Assembly: GCA_013365325.1 (NCBI GenBank)
Contig: JABVXV010000193.1
Coordinates: 1-64,000, forward strand
Reading direction: 5' to 3'
Source: Dipetalonema caudispina
Lineage: Eukaryota; Nematoda; Chromadorea; Rhabditida; Onchocercidae
Length of the DNA stretch: 64,000 nucleotides
Shown: one piece after another, positions 1-14,217 of the stretch
How the letters are laid out: each line of letters opens with the position of its first letter
How positions within the stretch are numbered: position 1 is the first letter of the stretch
Made by a program: the position numbers and the translations under genes
Notes under the pieces: model-generated
Database searches by the model: none
What the model was told of the DNA's origin: nothing
What the model saw: only the letters and a program-made list of their open reading frames with translations

Positions 1-120
<120 letters not shown>

Positions 121-1710
121 CTCATTAACAAATATTGTATGCATGCATACATCCACCGTATTCCAGTTGAATTTTCAATTTTTTGAAATCATTTTCTCCG
201 TTTAAAATTTAAAAATCCCCGACAATTTTCGGCTCAAAAATTTTGCTAATTGTAGATGCATGGAAATAAATATTTTTGGTAATTTCATCAGATCATTTGA
301 ACATTTCATAGTGATTATTTGTTTTTGTGAAGTAAATTAAAATTTATTCAGATTTCTCAACGCAGATAGTTACTTAACTTGCTCTCACTTACACAGGACA
401 TTTCAATTTCGCCATAAAATGTGACTAGAGTTGTAGTTAACTATTTCCATTGGTAATGAAATTAAACACTGAAGATTAGAATTGAAATTTTATCTTTAAG
501 TCTATTCATATAGCATTGAAAAAGAAGATTGAAAACATATATGGAAAAAAGAACTAACCGTTTTGTGTAAAATTAAATTTATTTATTTGTTTCCAACATA
601 AAACTATTTATTTTCCGCTCCTTGTGCTTAAAATTATGAATAGTAAAATTAATTTTAAAAATTGTGAAATGCGCACTTCAGGAAGCGCATAATTCTATGA
701 CGATAATTGAAATTTAATCCTATTTTTAAAATTTGAAACCAAAATAAGATTGAAAATATAGTTCTCGTGGGACTCAATTACTACTAAGAATTTTCCCACT
801 CTCTTATCATTTTAAATTTTATAGAGAAGCACAATTTTGCATACTCGTTGCATGTGACGTAAGGCTAACAAAGTGGTAGAGAGAAATTGGCGGTGGTTAG
901 ATAGTTCAGTAATTTAGGAGGTGTTAGAGGTTGATAAACTTTGCAGAATAAGGTATGTCTAAATATCTAAAGGAGTAGTAATAGAAAGAAACATGCATGA
1001 AACTTTGATAGGAACTGAGAGAGAAGTAATAGCGTGATACTGAGAAAATAGCTAGATGACTTTGTCAAGAAAAGTTTCGTCTTTGCAGTAGAAAAGTGAG
1101 AAATCAATGATTGGATTGTGTACAACTTGAATTGATGAATTATATGAAATTGATATTTCGTCATATTGTTTAAATTTATTTGCCAGGTGGTTTGTTTTTC
1201 GCAAAAGCAAATTGATTTACTCGAATTTACTTTAATTATATTTCAAGTGCATTAACTTATCCTATTTTACATATATCCTTTACGTATTGATTTTATTACT
1301 CAAATGCATTTAAAGTAACTTCAAATCAATTTAAATTTCGGCATGGAAAAGAAAGCGCTAATGAAAAACATTTAACATTTATAAATTACTTTAATTTATT
1401 TCTATCAAACTATATGCATTCTACTTAAGATTGTATGAGGCACTGGAAGCTAACGAATAAATTAATAGCTAGTCAATAAATTAGTCAAGTAATTAATAGC
1501 TAAAAATTGACAAAGTGAATTACCTGGAACTTAGCAACTAGTCTAAAAACAGTTGATTTCATTGTGTCAACTGAACTCTTGTCATTGTTACTGTTCCCAG
1601 CAAGTAACAGTAGTAAGTATTCAGACAGTTAAAACAATATATTCGAACATCTTCATTCCCGATGTTCCATAAAATTTAAACAGTCACATTTTGGATTATC
1701 ATATTCCTGC
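121..1710. other. Gene-free upstream region of PLD
   Basis: This AT-rich stretch has no exon I can support on either strand. It lies upstream of the phospholipase D gene and presumably carries its promoter, but I see no specific element. Around 1450-1515 there are short repeated tracts (AATAGCTA, TAGTCAA). Confidence 0.6.
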
Positions 1711-1719
1711 TGCTTACAG
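1711..1719 (+). other. Probable spliced-leader acceptor of PLD
   Basis: The sequence TGCTTACAG ends 11 bases before the PLD start codon at 1731. A T-rich acceptor this close to a start codon with no upstream exon is the usual sign of trans-splicing in nematodes. The assignment is inferred from position. Confidence 0.55.
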
Positions 1720-1730
1720 TTCGTCTTCGA

Positions 1731-4700
1731 ATGGCTAATGGAAATGGCGATAGAGATTTCGATGGTTTCACTTGTGATTGCATTGTATCTCAGCTCTATG
1801 AAGTACTACCTGGTTCACCAAGTTATAAAAGTTTGTTTCTTAGCTAACCGTTTATGATGTTAGATCTTATTTAATGATATTCATGAAAAGCAGTGATTTA
1901 AAATCAAACCAAATCACAGAAAATTGATCCAGTGAAGTGCTTCGATGGCCAGTATTTTTAACGTATTTATTCGATAAAGAGCCTCCATTTGCCCACTGAT
2001 ATTCGGTATATCTTTTTTGAGCTAGTGGTTCCGAAATTTATTTATTATTGGAGAAGTTTACGGTTTTGGTGTTTTTCGTGTCTTCTTCTCCTTCTCCCTG
2101 TGGAACACTAAATTACTTTACTAGTCTTACAGAATAATAATTTAGTGATCACTTTATTTTATTTTTACTCAGCAATATTTTGTATGCTTCAAAATGCATG
2201 CATAAAATGCCATAACTAAGCTACGTATAGTACATTAGATTTTGACAAGTTTTAACATTGCTTCAGTTGGTATTGTACCCTATTTGTCAACATATGACAC
2301 CCAAGACCAAGCACGACGCCGTGGTTACTGGATTCCCGGTGTTCCGGTAAAAGCTCAAATAACCGATGTAAAACGGGATCAGAAATTCGGATTACATCTC
2401 ATAAATGCTTATCTGTAAGAGTTTCGGTATTGCGAATGGAGTAAACGAACAGTTTGTTTTATCGTAGATTTACCATGCTTCAGAAAATACTTCCTACGGA
2501 ATTGATTGTTTATTGCATAACGTTTTGCAAGAACCCTGCAAGACATATGTTAGCTTCGCTCAAATTTTACTGGGAGAAAAAGAATAGTAAATGAACACTT
2601 CAAGGATAAATTCAGAAGACTGATAATGATATAACTATTACTGCTAGCGTAGATAGTGGCTAGTTTTTTTGGATAATTAGGATATTATTAATACGTAGTA
2701 ATAGATTTTTTCGTATTGAATCTATGTCAATAATTTGCCTTCATATAAACTCAGTAGTGACAAGAGTGTTTAGTGCGTCCGCCTACATGTAGTAATATCT
2801 CTAAATTAAACGAGATCAAGATGAACATTGTGATAAGAGATAGCTTTTTCATCAGATATGTGATCGAACTGGAGCATGGGCCGTTTCGATGGACAGTTGT
2901 TAAACAAAATAAAGACTTTGCTGTACTTGCTGCTCGGTTACTTACCCATCGTGCTGCAGAACGAATAAGAGCTCCAGTTAGGCGGTAAGTTTTCTTTTTT
3001 CTCTTTAAATTACTTCTAGAGTTTTTTTTTTTTTCCATTTAGATAATAATGTTATATCAGTGTTCGTGACTTCATTTGATAGCAGAATAATACCTGGTTA
3101 GCTCCTGAATTATAGAATGAGATCAAGACAATAAGATTCCAGAACGACGGCCTGAAATATCCAGACTATGTACATCCATGTATATTTTTAGTTAACTATT
3201 AGCGGTAAGGGCTAAAATAGATACGGAAAATTATCGTAATATCGTGTCGTGCAAGGCTCGATGAACCATTTAAATTATAAACACCACGAAGGTGCTACTT
3301 GATCAGTGTTTAAATTCTGTCAAATTCTACAATTCTATTACTGCCTTTGATTGGAAAAGAGATTGAATAAGAAAGACTGGGTCGGGTGAGAAACAGGTTA
3401 GCTGAAAAGCAAAATGACGCTGGATGTGATGGAGTAATTTGAAAAACTTCGCAAAAACTTTTCGCAACTTTGATGGTGGCATTGGCCTCAATTTGAAAGA
3501 CACGCATAACGATGTCTTTACTATTCTTTCGATCTCGAACATTAAACTTTTCCTCACTTTAATAGCTAGTTAATTCAATGGACTAGCTATTAGAGTGAAA
3601 AAAGTTAAAGGCTACAATTTTTTAATTAAAAATTTAGTGCTAATGAAGCGGTCATCAGATATACCTTAAAAAGCTTTACGTACTGGAAATTATTAATTCA
3701 GATTACGATATGGGAAAGAACCGTAATTTTTCCTGATAATGTTATCTCTGTATGTTTTCTGTTGTAAATACATTTTTGTCCAAACTTCCAACTCTATGAT
3801 GCATGTCTTTCTTTCTGCATGTCAAATATCATCTCTTTGTAATGTGATATTCCAGCCCATATGTTACTCAAGAAAAAATTTTATTTTTTGGACAAAATTT
3901 TCGTGAATTATTTTCACAATTTTCTTTAACCGACATTTTTTTATAGTGAAAGTTTCATTGAATTTTAAAAATTAAAAAAAAATTGTCTTCCAGTTTCTTT
4001 GAGTTCTGCATTTGTTAGCAATTGTTATGTGCTTGTATTAGAGTTGTTATCAAATGCTTGCGGTATATTTCGAGGTCTTATTTTGTGTTAGTCTCTGACT
4101 GTCATATGTGTGTTAAAGTTATCAAAAAATCTAAATTTTTGCGAATGTCATGAAAAACAAAACTGTGCATGTTTTCGTACGTGGCGAGATGTTTCGTGAT
4201 ATTTATCTTTATTTTTGTTCAAAATGCAGCTCGTCATAAATTTTGATCATATCTAATATTGCAGAGCACAGGAAGCTTTGGATGATGTGCTTGAGTCGGT
4301 TGGTGTTGATATAATACCGGATCACAAAGATGATTGCCCATATCATAAGATATCGAAAAGCGAGAAGGTTATTTTTGAAATACGATAACTTAGTTCTTAT
4401 AGCAGGTTTCATATAAGAATTCATTTTCAGATTCATGATTTGAGTAGATCTGATGATCTTGATAATATGCATCGAAGTGGTACTGCGGAAAGAGAGATCA
4501 ATGCTGAGCAACAAGCGGTTCCCAGTGGTTCCACCGGAATTGCTACAGTTCCTATGCCGAATGGTTCATTTAGTTCACTTTTAACAATGCTCTTTATGTT
4601 CACTTGGTTAGTCTTAATACTCGAAATTGAATTTGGTTAGAAATTAAGTTCAATTTCTTGTAATAAGACTAAAAAAGCTGTTAAAGTCTATAGTATCTGA

Positions 4701-7700
4701 GCTTGAGCATCCACTAATTATCAGACAGAGTGGTCAAAACTATTTGACGACACCATTTGTTTGTTCTTTCTGGGAAACACATACTGTACCGTATCGGGCA
4801 TGCAGTCTGGTTTTCGTTAAAGAAAATGTTGCGCGGAATCACTAGACAGTAGTAGCGGTAAGAATAAATTAGTGTGTCACTCTGTTCATTCTGTTGCTTG
4901 ATAGCTTTTAATAATTTTGAGTTCTTTAGTGTTACTGCCAACAAGAGACAATCTTCTGGAACGAAAAAATGTGCGATTGAGCGAAATAAAGCGACATCAC
5001 CTGCCATCACTTGGTTTCGTTCCGGATGCGGTTATTGATCCAAACGAACGTCGGGTATGTTAACAGTGGATTCATTACTGCTGATTATATACTTGATTGT
5101 TCTGTTATAGTTGTTTGTCCTTCTTAAATATGTATTAGTCAGTTTAGTAAATGTAAACTAGACTATCAGTAATATCAGGGTCGTTTAGTTATTCACTGTA
5201 GTGCAAGTCAGATATGACCGAACAAACAGCTGCAAATCGCAAATCTTTTTCTAGCGGTTCGCTATTTCAGCTATTTACGTCTTTCTTTTTGCTTCAGTCC
5301 TCCTGGTGGTTAAAGTAAGCTGATGCCTATTTTACTGGTGCAGTTTGTCAGCTATTCGTTAATATGATGAAAGGATTTTTTACTCTAGCATCTATGCAGT
5401 AGAACTTACACCTTTCAGCAAAGATTGGAGAAGTGGCTTCAAGCAGTATTGCATATACCTGTAAATAGAAATCACCACGAAACCGTTAGTTTGTTTAAGA
5501 AATACATACTTTGGTAATCAAAGCCTACCTGCAACTGTCTGATGTTCCAGTTTAACATTTTACGAATCTCTCCTTTGCTTCATATATCGCCTTAATTTTA
5601 TTCTATTATAATTTTTTAGACTATTTAAAACCTAGAGGCATGTATTCAATCATACCTGGGAAATTATTGCTTGAAGTGAGAATTAGTAAAATTGCAGTCC
5701 CAGTTGAACTATATATTTTCATTACCACTATCACTACCCATACCAGTCCCAGCTGGCTACACAACTATACTTTCTACACCTCTAATCTTATTTTCACTGC
5801 AGTTTCTATTTGGATTTAATTCTCCTTGGGTGCCGTATTGGCTAGAGTTAAAGCTCCTTGTATTTTTTTAAGTTGATTCTATTGGGGAAATTTAACATGT
5901 AAACTGAAGCTCTTTGGTTGCACTCAAAGAAAGTACTAAAAAAAATAAAACATTCTACTTTTTAAGTACACTTAATTCACCTGAGAGTTATCAAAAGAGA
6001 AGCTGCTCTTTTCCTGCGGAGATTTCGAAATCTACATTTCTTAATCCTAAACTGTTGAGGTATTGTAGTCGAATAGTAAGCATATTCGGGCTTGAAGTTT
6101 TACTGGTATTTGTATAGATATGTTGTGATTTTTTTATCTTATTAAACTTTTTAACAGGCAGAATTCTTGGAAGTATCGCGCTTTTCATTTATAACTGAAT
6201 TGGGTGGTAAATACTGCGAAGGTTTTGTAAAAAAGCGTCCTGGTGGTGGCAGAGTTTTTATCGGTTGGAAGCAGTGTTGTGTTCGTTATTGTCTGAGATG
6301 GTCGAAACGCTGGCTTATTTTGAAAGTAACTTCATGATTACCTCCGTTTTCTTTTTTTATTACTTCAAAATAAGAAAAATGAAGCGAAAAGGACTTATCA
6401 TTTATGTTTTTTACCGACGACATCATTGTTTCAGGATTCATCTGTTTGTTATATGAATCCAAGAACTGAGCAAATACGTTTCGTTCTTTTATTTGATCGC
6501 GATTTCGATGTTTCTGCTGGAACTAGCGAAACAAAAGGAATGTCGAACGGTTTGGTTATCAGCAATCAGCAACAGTAAGTGCACTGTCTTGTGTTACAGT
6601 TTTTAAGAGCAGTACAGACTCTGAAATCGTTAACAGTATGAAATGATGAAGTAGATGCTGTGTTGACTAGTGGCTGGATTGAATTATGAGGTTTGATGTT
6701 GAAATTTCTTTTGTTATATGATTTCGCGTGAAATAATGTGTTTAATATAAGCTGTAAACAGTCGGCATTTGTACTGAAAATGGTGATAAAGCAGATGGTA
6801 TGCATTCTTGAAAAGCTGGTATTATCATATTTCTTGTTTAATATAGTTTCAAATTCCGATTTAGTGTATTGACACTGAAATGCCGTACACCGCTGGATGC
6901 GTTGCAATGGAAATCAGCAATATTGGAATCAATGAATGGCATCGGAAGGATTTGGCTGGCAAATCATCCTTACGGGTCAACATTTCCGGTGCGGCGTGCA
7001 CAGAGTATCCAATGGTTCCCTTTTTTCCTCTCAATGAAATAAAATTTGCTATTAATTACTAGCAGATTTTTTTTAATCTTTTTTTTCGTAGGTTTGTGGA
7101 TGGACGATCGTTCATGGAACACGCAGCGAATATGATGGAATTAGCACATGAGGAAATTTTTATTGCAGGCTGGTGGTTGTCACCAGAAATTTTTATGAAA
7201 AGACCACCAGTAGAAGGAAACCGCTGGAGACTTGATGAAATTTTAAAGGTCGGTTTATCCAATTTTATTGAATCAGAGACAATATAATAGAAAAGAGGAA
7301 GTTATTCCTTATACACCTCATTTGTGATTAAAATTCCAGAATTATAGTATATTAGGAATTCATTAAATAGCTTAAGTTTGTTGAATTTGAATTATGTTGT
7401 GTTTTTACGACGGTGAAGGAAAAATAATACTTGTTTTGGTTTAGTTTTTATGATTGTACAATGCTTTTTTGGTTAGGTTTATACATTTGTTATAATTCCA
7501 GAGGAAGGCGGAACATGGAGTCAAGATATTTGTTCTCCTGTATAAGGAGATGGAAATGGCCCTTGGGATTAACAGCATATACACTAAACGAACTCTACAA
7601 GCACTTCATAAAAATATTAAGGCATGAGATTAACCTTTTTATTTACAAGAATCTCATTTATTAGTTGCGGGGTATTTACTAGATACAATTTCTCATATCT

Positions 7701-10700
7701 CTGCATGGATATCTTTCCATCTACCTTTACCTTTTATTCAATGTACCAAGTAAATAGAAGGGAAGAGTGAGAATTTCGTATCCCCCAACCCTGAAGATAC
7801 AAAATCAATTATACTATTTTGATATTCAGGTGCTTCGCCATCCGGATCATTATCTTTCATCGGGTACATTTTTCTGGGCTCATCACGAAAAGCTGATCGT
7901 TGTTGATCAGCTAATAGCATTTGTTGGCGGTGTTGATTTGTGTTTCGGTCGTTGGGATGATTGTCGCCATAAATTGGCTGATTGCGGTTCGGTGAAAATT
8001 CCCGAACAGCAAAATATCTGTGTAGGTGGTGGTTTTTCTATGGTTCGTTTCAATCTAGCTTAACAATTTTTTGTTATAATTTAAAAGAAATGCACCATAT
8101 AGTTCTAGAACACTCATCGCATTATAAAAGGCGAAATATTAAAATGACCCCAAAGAGGGCTGTGACTTGCTTAAGGTAACTTTGAATAATTTGTTAGTTA
8201 AGATATTCGAATGAAACTTCAATTATTTCGGGACTAAAAATCGCTGTCGAAGATTGAATGAATCACCAATGCTTAGAAGTGTGAAGTTTCTGAGATCTTG
8301 AGCAGATGCTGCCGATATCCTGTATGAATCTTATGGCTTTAGTATTGTTCATTTAGATGCGTAATTTGTACATGCATATTTTTAGGGTACGCATAAATTG
8401 AAAGAAAATACAAAGCCTGTAAAATTTATCAATTTAACTTTGAGATGGGCTTTTCGAAGAATGAAACAAATGAAATATTTCCGTTCCAGGTGAAAAGTGT
8501 TAGACAAATTGTGACAGCAGCTGGAGTACTGTCACCCATTGGACTGGAGGATAATGAAGAAATAACAAAAAAAAGTGTCGGGTACGATGAAGTTGATAGG
8601 TTGGACAATTTAGCGAATGAAGGAATTGTAAATGACAGGAAAAACAAAATATGGAATAAGCAGAGATGTTCGACAAGTTTTGCTAAACGGAAACAGCACA
8701 AGAAAAACCAACATAATGAAGGTAAGTGGATTATTTTGTGCAAACGAATGAAGCAAAGCAACTAATCAAGTACAGACCTAATTTCTCCTCTTCTATCAAT
8801 TACTGTATACTTATTCATCCACGCATGTTTCATTCACCACTATGTACTTCCCGACATCTGATTTTCCTTTTTTTGCTTTGTTCTTCCTACGGTTCTTGAT
8901 GTATTTGCAACATTTAGTTATGTTTGTGCAACGCATGCAACAGAAGCTTTCAATACAGTTACTAAGGTAGAAGTATTATTTGACACAGTATGGGAGTTTA
9001 TTTTTCATCTTTATGTTGGAGATCAAGGTTAAACAGCATTAATTCAAGTCTAATTTTTTGTTCACGACAGGTTTTGTTAGCGCAGCTGCCTTTTTCACAA
9101 GTGATAAAGTTAATGGAATAGTGAGTATGCATTATCCTTTTTCACAAGTGATAAAGTTAATGGAATAGTGAGTATGCATTATTGTAAGTTTTGGTGAAAT
9201 GAATGACTACCATCAATTTACTGCTAAATGTTTAGGAGACCATGTAGCACCACGAAAGCTGACAGAACATAGTCATGTCTTTCTCTCAGTAGTTAAACAT
9301 ACGCAGACTGTGATAAGAAGGTCGAAATCGACAGTTGAGACACCACCTATTGAAATGCTAAATATGAATGCTGAAAGAATGGATATTCATGACGCTATGG
9401 ATAAATATAAGGTGCTTTCTTGGGAAAAATTGGATGTTACGTTTAAGCTTTCATTTTGTTATGTCACCTAATCGTGCTTGTGTTTTATCCCTCATAGTTG
9501 AATTTCTCATTAAGTCTCGATAAAGAGGAGTGATTAGTTTAATTCCTCACACATTTCGACATTATGTATGTATTACTCGAAGAAAGCAAGCACCATTTTG
9601 ATGTCACACATAAGTTAAAAAAGTGCAAATACAAGTGATTTTAATAAGCTTTACTTGAGAGCAGACATTAGTTGGATTTGACCAGTACGTACGTATATAT
9701 ATATATATATATACTGGAATATAAGGGTAAGATTTTTTCCTCTTAGGCCTATGTACGTAGTGGAAAAGCGGAAGAGGCGAAACACAATGCTGAGAAGAAA
9801 TCAACACCTCTCCCACAACGAAAGATATTGTCGAAAGTAGCACATAGCTTAAAACCGTCGTCGGCCAAGAAACACTGGCAAAAAGTTAAACAAGAAACAA
9901 CTCGATATGATCTCAGGTGATTTTTAAGATAGTTTTTAGTCTAATATAGCTATTTGTAATTTATCTGAATTACCGCGGCATCTTAAACGTGTGTAATGTT
10001 GTAGCTGCGAAAAGCTTTAAAACCTACAAGAAGTTTGGAACTTAAATTATTTAGTGAAAGCTTTTAACTGATTATAAATCTATTAATTAAAAATTATACA
10101 CAATGTAGTGACGTTTACAGATATATGGAACTGCGACATCAAAATGAGAAAATTCGTGCTATGGAAGAACGCATGGCAGGTGCTGGAAAATTGTGGGTTG
10201 GAAAAGATTACGCAAATTTCATTCATAAAGATTTTGTTGAACTCGATATGCCATTCCATGGTATGTTGAAATTTTATTGTGTTCGAAATAATTACTTCAA
10301 AGCTTAAAATTGACACGTATGTCTTTTTCATTTATATACCTATAAAAGACTCCATCATAGTTTTGGTGATATGCAACAATGTACCGAAATTAATTATGAG
10401 TGAACCTTGTGATAGTGATTCATAAAAGTCGCCAAATCGATCAATTAAGTTGTCGCTGTTTATCACGCAATCTTATTCAAACAGAATGCTTGAATTAGAT
10501 TGCCGTAGTGATCCCTTTATTAAAAGTAAATACCGACCTGGAATATTTAAAAATAGCTGAAATTGATTGTTTGGAAATTATAAGGTGGTTTTAAAAGAAC
10601 CGAAATTAGTTGGTTAAATTTTTGGTTGGAAATTTTCAGATATAGCCTACTTAATAATATAAACAAATTGGAAAATGACATATTACTGGGTCCTTGATAA

Positions 10701-13700
10701 TTGACATATTGCTAAATCGCTAGTTAAGTGGTTCGTAAATTATTAAATTACTAGCCAGCAAGCACTGAATGAACCACTAGACACCTGATACTACGTATTT
10801 CTGGTTTACTTGGCAACTAATTACGTGAATTTTTACATGGCAAATTTATTGAAAGACATTTAAAAACACAAATCGTCCAGGTGTAGCATTAATTTTCAGA
10901 TTTTATCGATAGAAATATGACTCCGCGGATGCCTTGGCATGATATTCATGCGTGTACGTATGGCAGTGCTGCACGTGATATTGCTCGACATTTTATTCAA
11001 AGATGGAATGCAACTAAGGTATCTTTCCTTCTTGGTGATAGGTATTAACTGATTAAATGGATTGATTCTGTTAAATTTTTAATTTTTTTGTAAGATTGGA
11101 ATCATTTAAAAACATTTTCAAACTCCCCAACACTTATTTGAGAAATCTGAATTGTTATTTTATAGACGGAAAAGTCGAAAGAGTTGAAGGAGTATCCGTT
11201 TTTGTTACCCAAATGTTATGACACCATTAAAGTACCGCGTGTCCTAGAAACATACAGTGATTTAGCTGATGTGCAAGTTTTACGCTCAGTTTCTAATTGG
11301 TCTTCACTTACTAATGCTACAGAGGACAGTATTCAACAGGTGTTTCTTTTTTTCCCAAGCAAAGACTATGGATAAGGACTACGTATTTTGCTTATTGTAG
11401 TGCAAACTGCTCTTCCTACTGCAATATCTACGAGAAAGCAGTGAAATGTGAAATTAAGCTTGAAGTATTAAATTTAATTCCATAATGTAGTAGGATGATA
11501 GTTGAGGAAAGCGTGCATAAAATTTAACCAATACTTGAGCTAAGAATGATAATATTTAGTGAGGATGAGGATTCTTCGCAATTAACTAAATTTTATAGGC
11601 ATACGTCTCTCTTATTGCAAATGCCCGACATTATGTTTATATTGAAAATCAATTTTTTGTTTCCATTATTGATAGCCCAGATGTGAGAAACGAAATTTGT
11701 AAAGTACTTTGTGAACGAATCAAGCGGGCCTATCGGTTAGTAATAAAAATTTCCATGAATGTTTTATATTTTGTCTGTTTCAAATTTAAATTTAACTTCG
11801 AATCAGACAGCTTTCAGTTTCCTCAAATGTTTTTTAGTTAGGTCGTAGCTCTGGTTTATGAGCATTTATTTCAGTGACAAAGCGAAGTTTCGAGTATACA
11901 TAATGCTGCCATTGCTTCCCGGTTTTGAAGGTGATATTGGTGCACCAGGTGGTTCAGCATTACAGGCTGTTTTACACTGGACCTATAAATCACTCTCACG
12001 AGGGCCAGATTCGTTGATCGAAAGTCTCAAAAGATTTATACCTGATCCAATGGAATATATTCATATTGGTTCTTTGCGTACTTACGAAACCCTCTCTGGA
12101 AAATTGGTTAGGATGAAATTTTTATGAAGAACGAAGCTTTGCATCATCTATCAGATAACTGATTGATGCCCATATATTAGGAGAGAAAAAAAGTGCTTTT
12201 TGTCAATTTTTCTGGCACTGTACATAGATGGTGTGGCTAGAATATATCTGTGCTTGAATGTAATATATCAATAGCATCTCATCGAAGACTGAAATGATTA
12301 TTTTATACATTCATTTCCTTTGCTCTCGTAATTTAAAAATTTAAGAGAAAATAACAATTCGTTGAAGAAATTACTGAATCCCACTGAGAATTCAGGCTTT
12401 GTCATAGTAGATAAGTCTTCTTTAGCTAACAGAACTAATTTACATCCACTGTAAATTAATGATTGTGGATGACCGATATGTTATTATTGGATCAGCGAAT
12501 ATAAACGATCGTTCTCAAGTTGGTAATAGAGATTCAGAGGTATGACCTATATCTATTTCTCCCATATTTCTTTTTCTTATATCGGAAGACTATTGTGACA
12601 AGAAAATATAAATTGACACACTTTTTTTTGACTCTGTTAGACAAGTATTAATAACTAAGAAGATAAAAAGACAGTCAGTCAATCGGGAATATCTATAAAC
12701 TCTTTCAGCATTGCAAGATAAAAAGATTAAGGTAATATGAGGGTAATGAAGAAACCGAAAGAGCAATCATATCATATTCGATCATAATAGCAGTATTTGA
12801 TCTTTATAACCTAATTTTGCTTCATAATTTACAAGCATTCATACAACGTGTACTTTACGCGATTCAATCTCTAAAATGCGGTCATAATTAACGTTGCAGT
12901 AAATGAATTACATGAAATGTACTGTTTATTTAAATGAATTTATATTATGTAATTATTGCGAACTTTTCACTTACTGATTTGTTCATTGATAAATGCTTTC
13001 ATCATTCCAAACAGGTTTGCATTCTTGTCAAAGACTGCGAAAATGTGCCATCTCGAATGGACGGGAAACCATACGATGCGGGCAAATTTGCGTTCAGTTT
13101 ACGGAAGGCATTGATGATGGTTAGTTATCGATTTTGTCATTTTTTTCTGTCCTTTAAAATCAAGCTTTTATCTTGTTCTGTAATTACTGTTCTGGGTACT
13201 TTTGAATGGTGATTGAATTCCTTAATTTTTTTTTTCCTTTGTGAAATTGTAATCTATGAGTTATTTATAATCGCCTAAAACCAACCTATTCAATTCACCC
13301 GTTGCAAGTTTGAACTAAATGACTTAATTTTTGGCGGTTATGAATGTTTCAGTGTCCTTAAATATTTAGCCTTTTCGATACACGAAGCATGTATTAAAAT
13401 GTTGGAACTTTATAGACGACTGTTAACTGATTCACTTAGAGTTTTTCCCTGATATATATTCGAATGATGTACTCTACTGACTGAAGCAATATTAGCGATA
13501 AAATAGGGGGGGGTAACTTCAACATTTAAGTTACAGCCATGTTGTTCTGTGCTCAATTCTATTTCATTTCTTTTTTTTTTTCTTATTTTTTTGGAAGAAA
13601 TGGAATAAAGGACCTTATATAATTCTGTAGGAACATCTCGGTTTGTTGTCAGAACAAAAAAGAAAACCACCGAAAAGGGAAATTGATATGGCTGATCCCG

Positions 13701-14217
13701 TTGCTGATTCGTTTTTCGTCGGCACATGGGGAGCTATTGCAAAAAAGAATACAGAAATATTTGAAAAAGTATGGATTTTCCGTCATGAGAACATTTTGAA
13801 TTGTATCAAAGTTAAATGTGAACTATTTTGCTGGTGTCATTAAATTTCGAAAGTAGTATTTTCTATATTGTTAAGATTGTAAAATACGTTGGAATACTCT
13901 AGGCACTGACTCTTAAATAGGTTTTATCGCGCTTGTTATTTGTACTACGTATGGATTCTGATTAAGAGATAATTGATTTTAAAATTTTGCAGGTTTTCAA
14001 TGTTATTCCAACAGATAAACTGAAAGATTTCGTAGAATTACAAATGTATGTTACAAAAATACCTCTGAGTGAAACTGTGCCGCAGGTAGCCGAGGAATAT
14101 CTTCGAGATTTGGTTGGTAATCTTGTGGAATTCCCATTAAATTTTCTTGCTAATGCCAATCTTGCACCCGGCTTTGCATCCAAGGAAGGTATTGTACCGT
14201 CGTCGGTTTTTACATGA
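1731..14217 (+). CDS. pld-1: Phospholipase D (PX-PH-HKD type)
   Basis: Phosphatidylcholine-hydrolysing PLD that makes phosphatidic acid at membranes, related to vertebrate PLD1/2 and C. elegans pld-1. Exons: 1731-1830, 2267-2414, 2856-2984, 4265-4367, 4431-4606, 4922-5054 (acceptor uncertain), 5419-5484, 6158-6325, 6435-6574, 6865-7014, 7092-7248, 7502-7621, 7830-8021, 8490-8721, 9071-9120, about 9307-9411 (acceptor uncertain), 9747-9916, 10121-10260, 10900-11018, 11166-11339, 11599-11735, 11875-12106, 12426-12539, 13015-13119, 13631-13768, 13993-14217. Phases join to about 1240 aa, a normal family length. The PX domain is in exons 2-4 ([14 protein letters not shown]) and the PH domain in exons 7-10. 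The first catalytic motif, HEKLIVVD, is in exon 13 and the second, HCKLMIVD followed by [11 protein letters not shown], in exon 23. The loop between them (exons 14-17) is basic and variable. The C-terminus ends IVPSSVFT, as in the family. Intron 12 begins with GC. Confidence 0.93.
3545..3606. repeat. Imperfect inverted repeat in a PLD intron
   Basis: Two arms of about 25 bases flank an 11-base spacer. The inner arm ACTTTAATAGCTAGT (from 3556) pairs with ACTAGCTATTAGAGT (from 3582) with one mismatch, and the pairing continues outward into CTTTTC / GAAAAAAG. It lies in the intron between exons 3 and 4 of PLD and would fold into a hairpin. It could be a small MITE remnant, but I see no clear target-site duplication. 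Confidence 0.6.
9089..9182 (+). repeat. Perfect 47-bp tandem duplication across a PLD splice donor
   Basis: The 47 bases at 9089-9135 are repeated exactly at 9136-9182. The unit holds the 3' end of PLD exon 15 and its 5' splice site (ATA|GTGAGT), so two identical donors lie 47 bases apart. Use of the second donor would shift the frame and reach TAG after the second copy. Confidence 0.95.
9694..9713. repeat. (TA)n microsatellite
   Basis: A short alternating TA run lies in the intron before PLD exon 17. Confidence 0.9.

Noticed and set aside
9136..9182. Extending PLD exon 15 through the second duplicated donor
   Set aside because: The 47-base addition shifts the frame into a stop, so the first donor is used in the annotated model.
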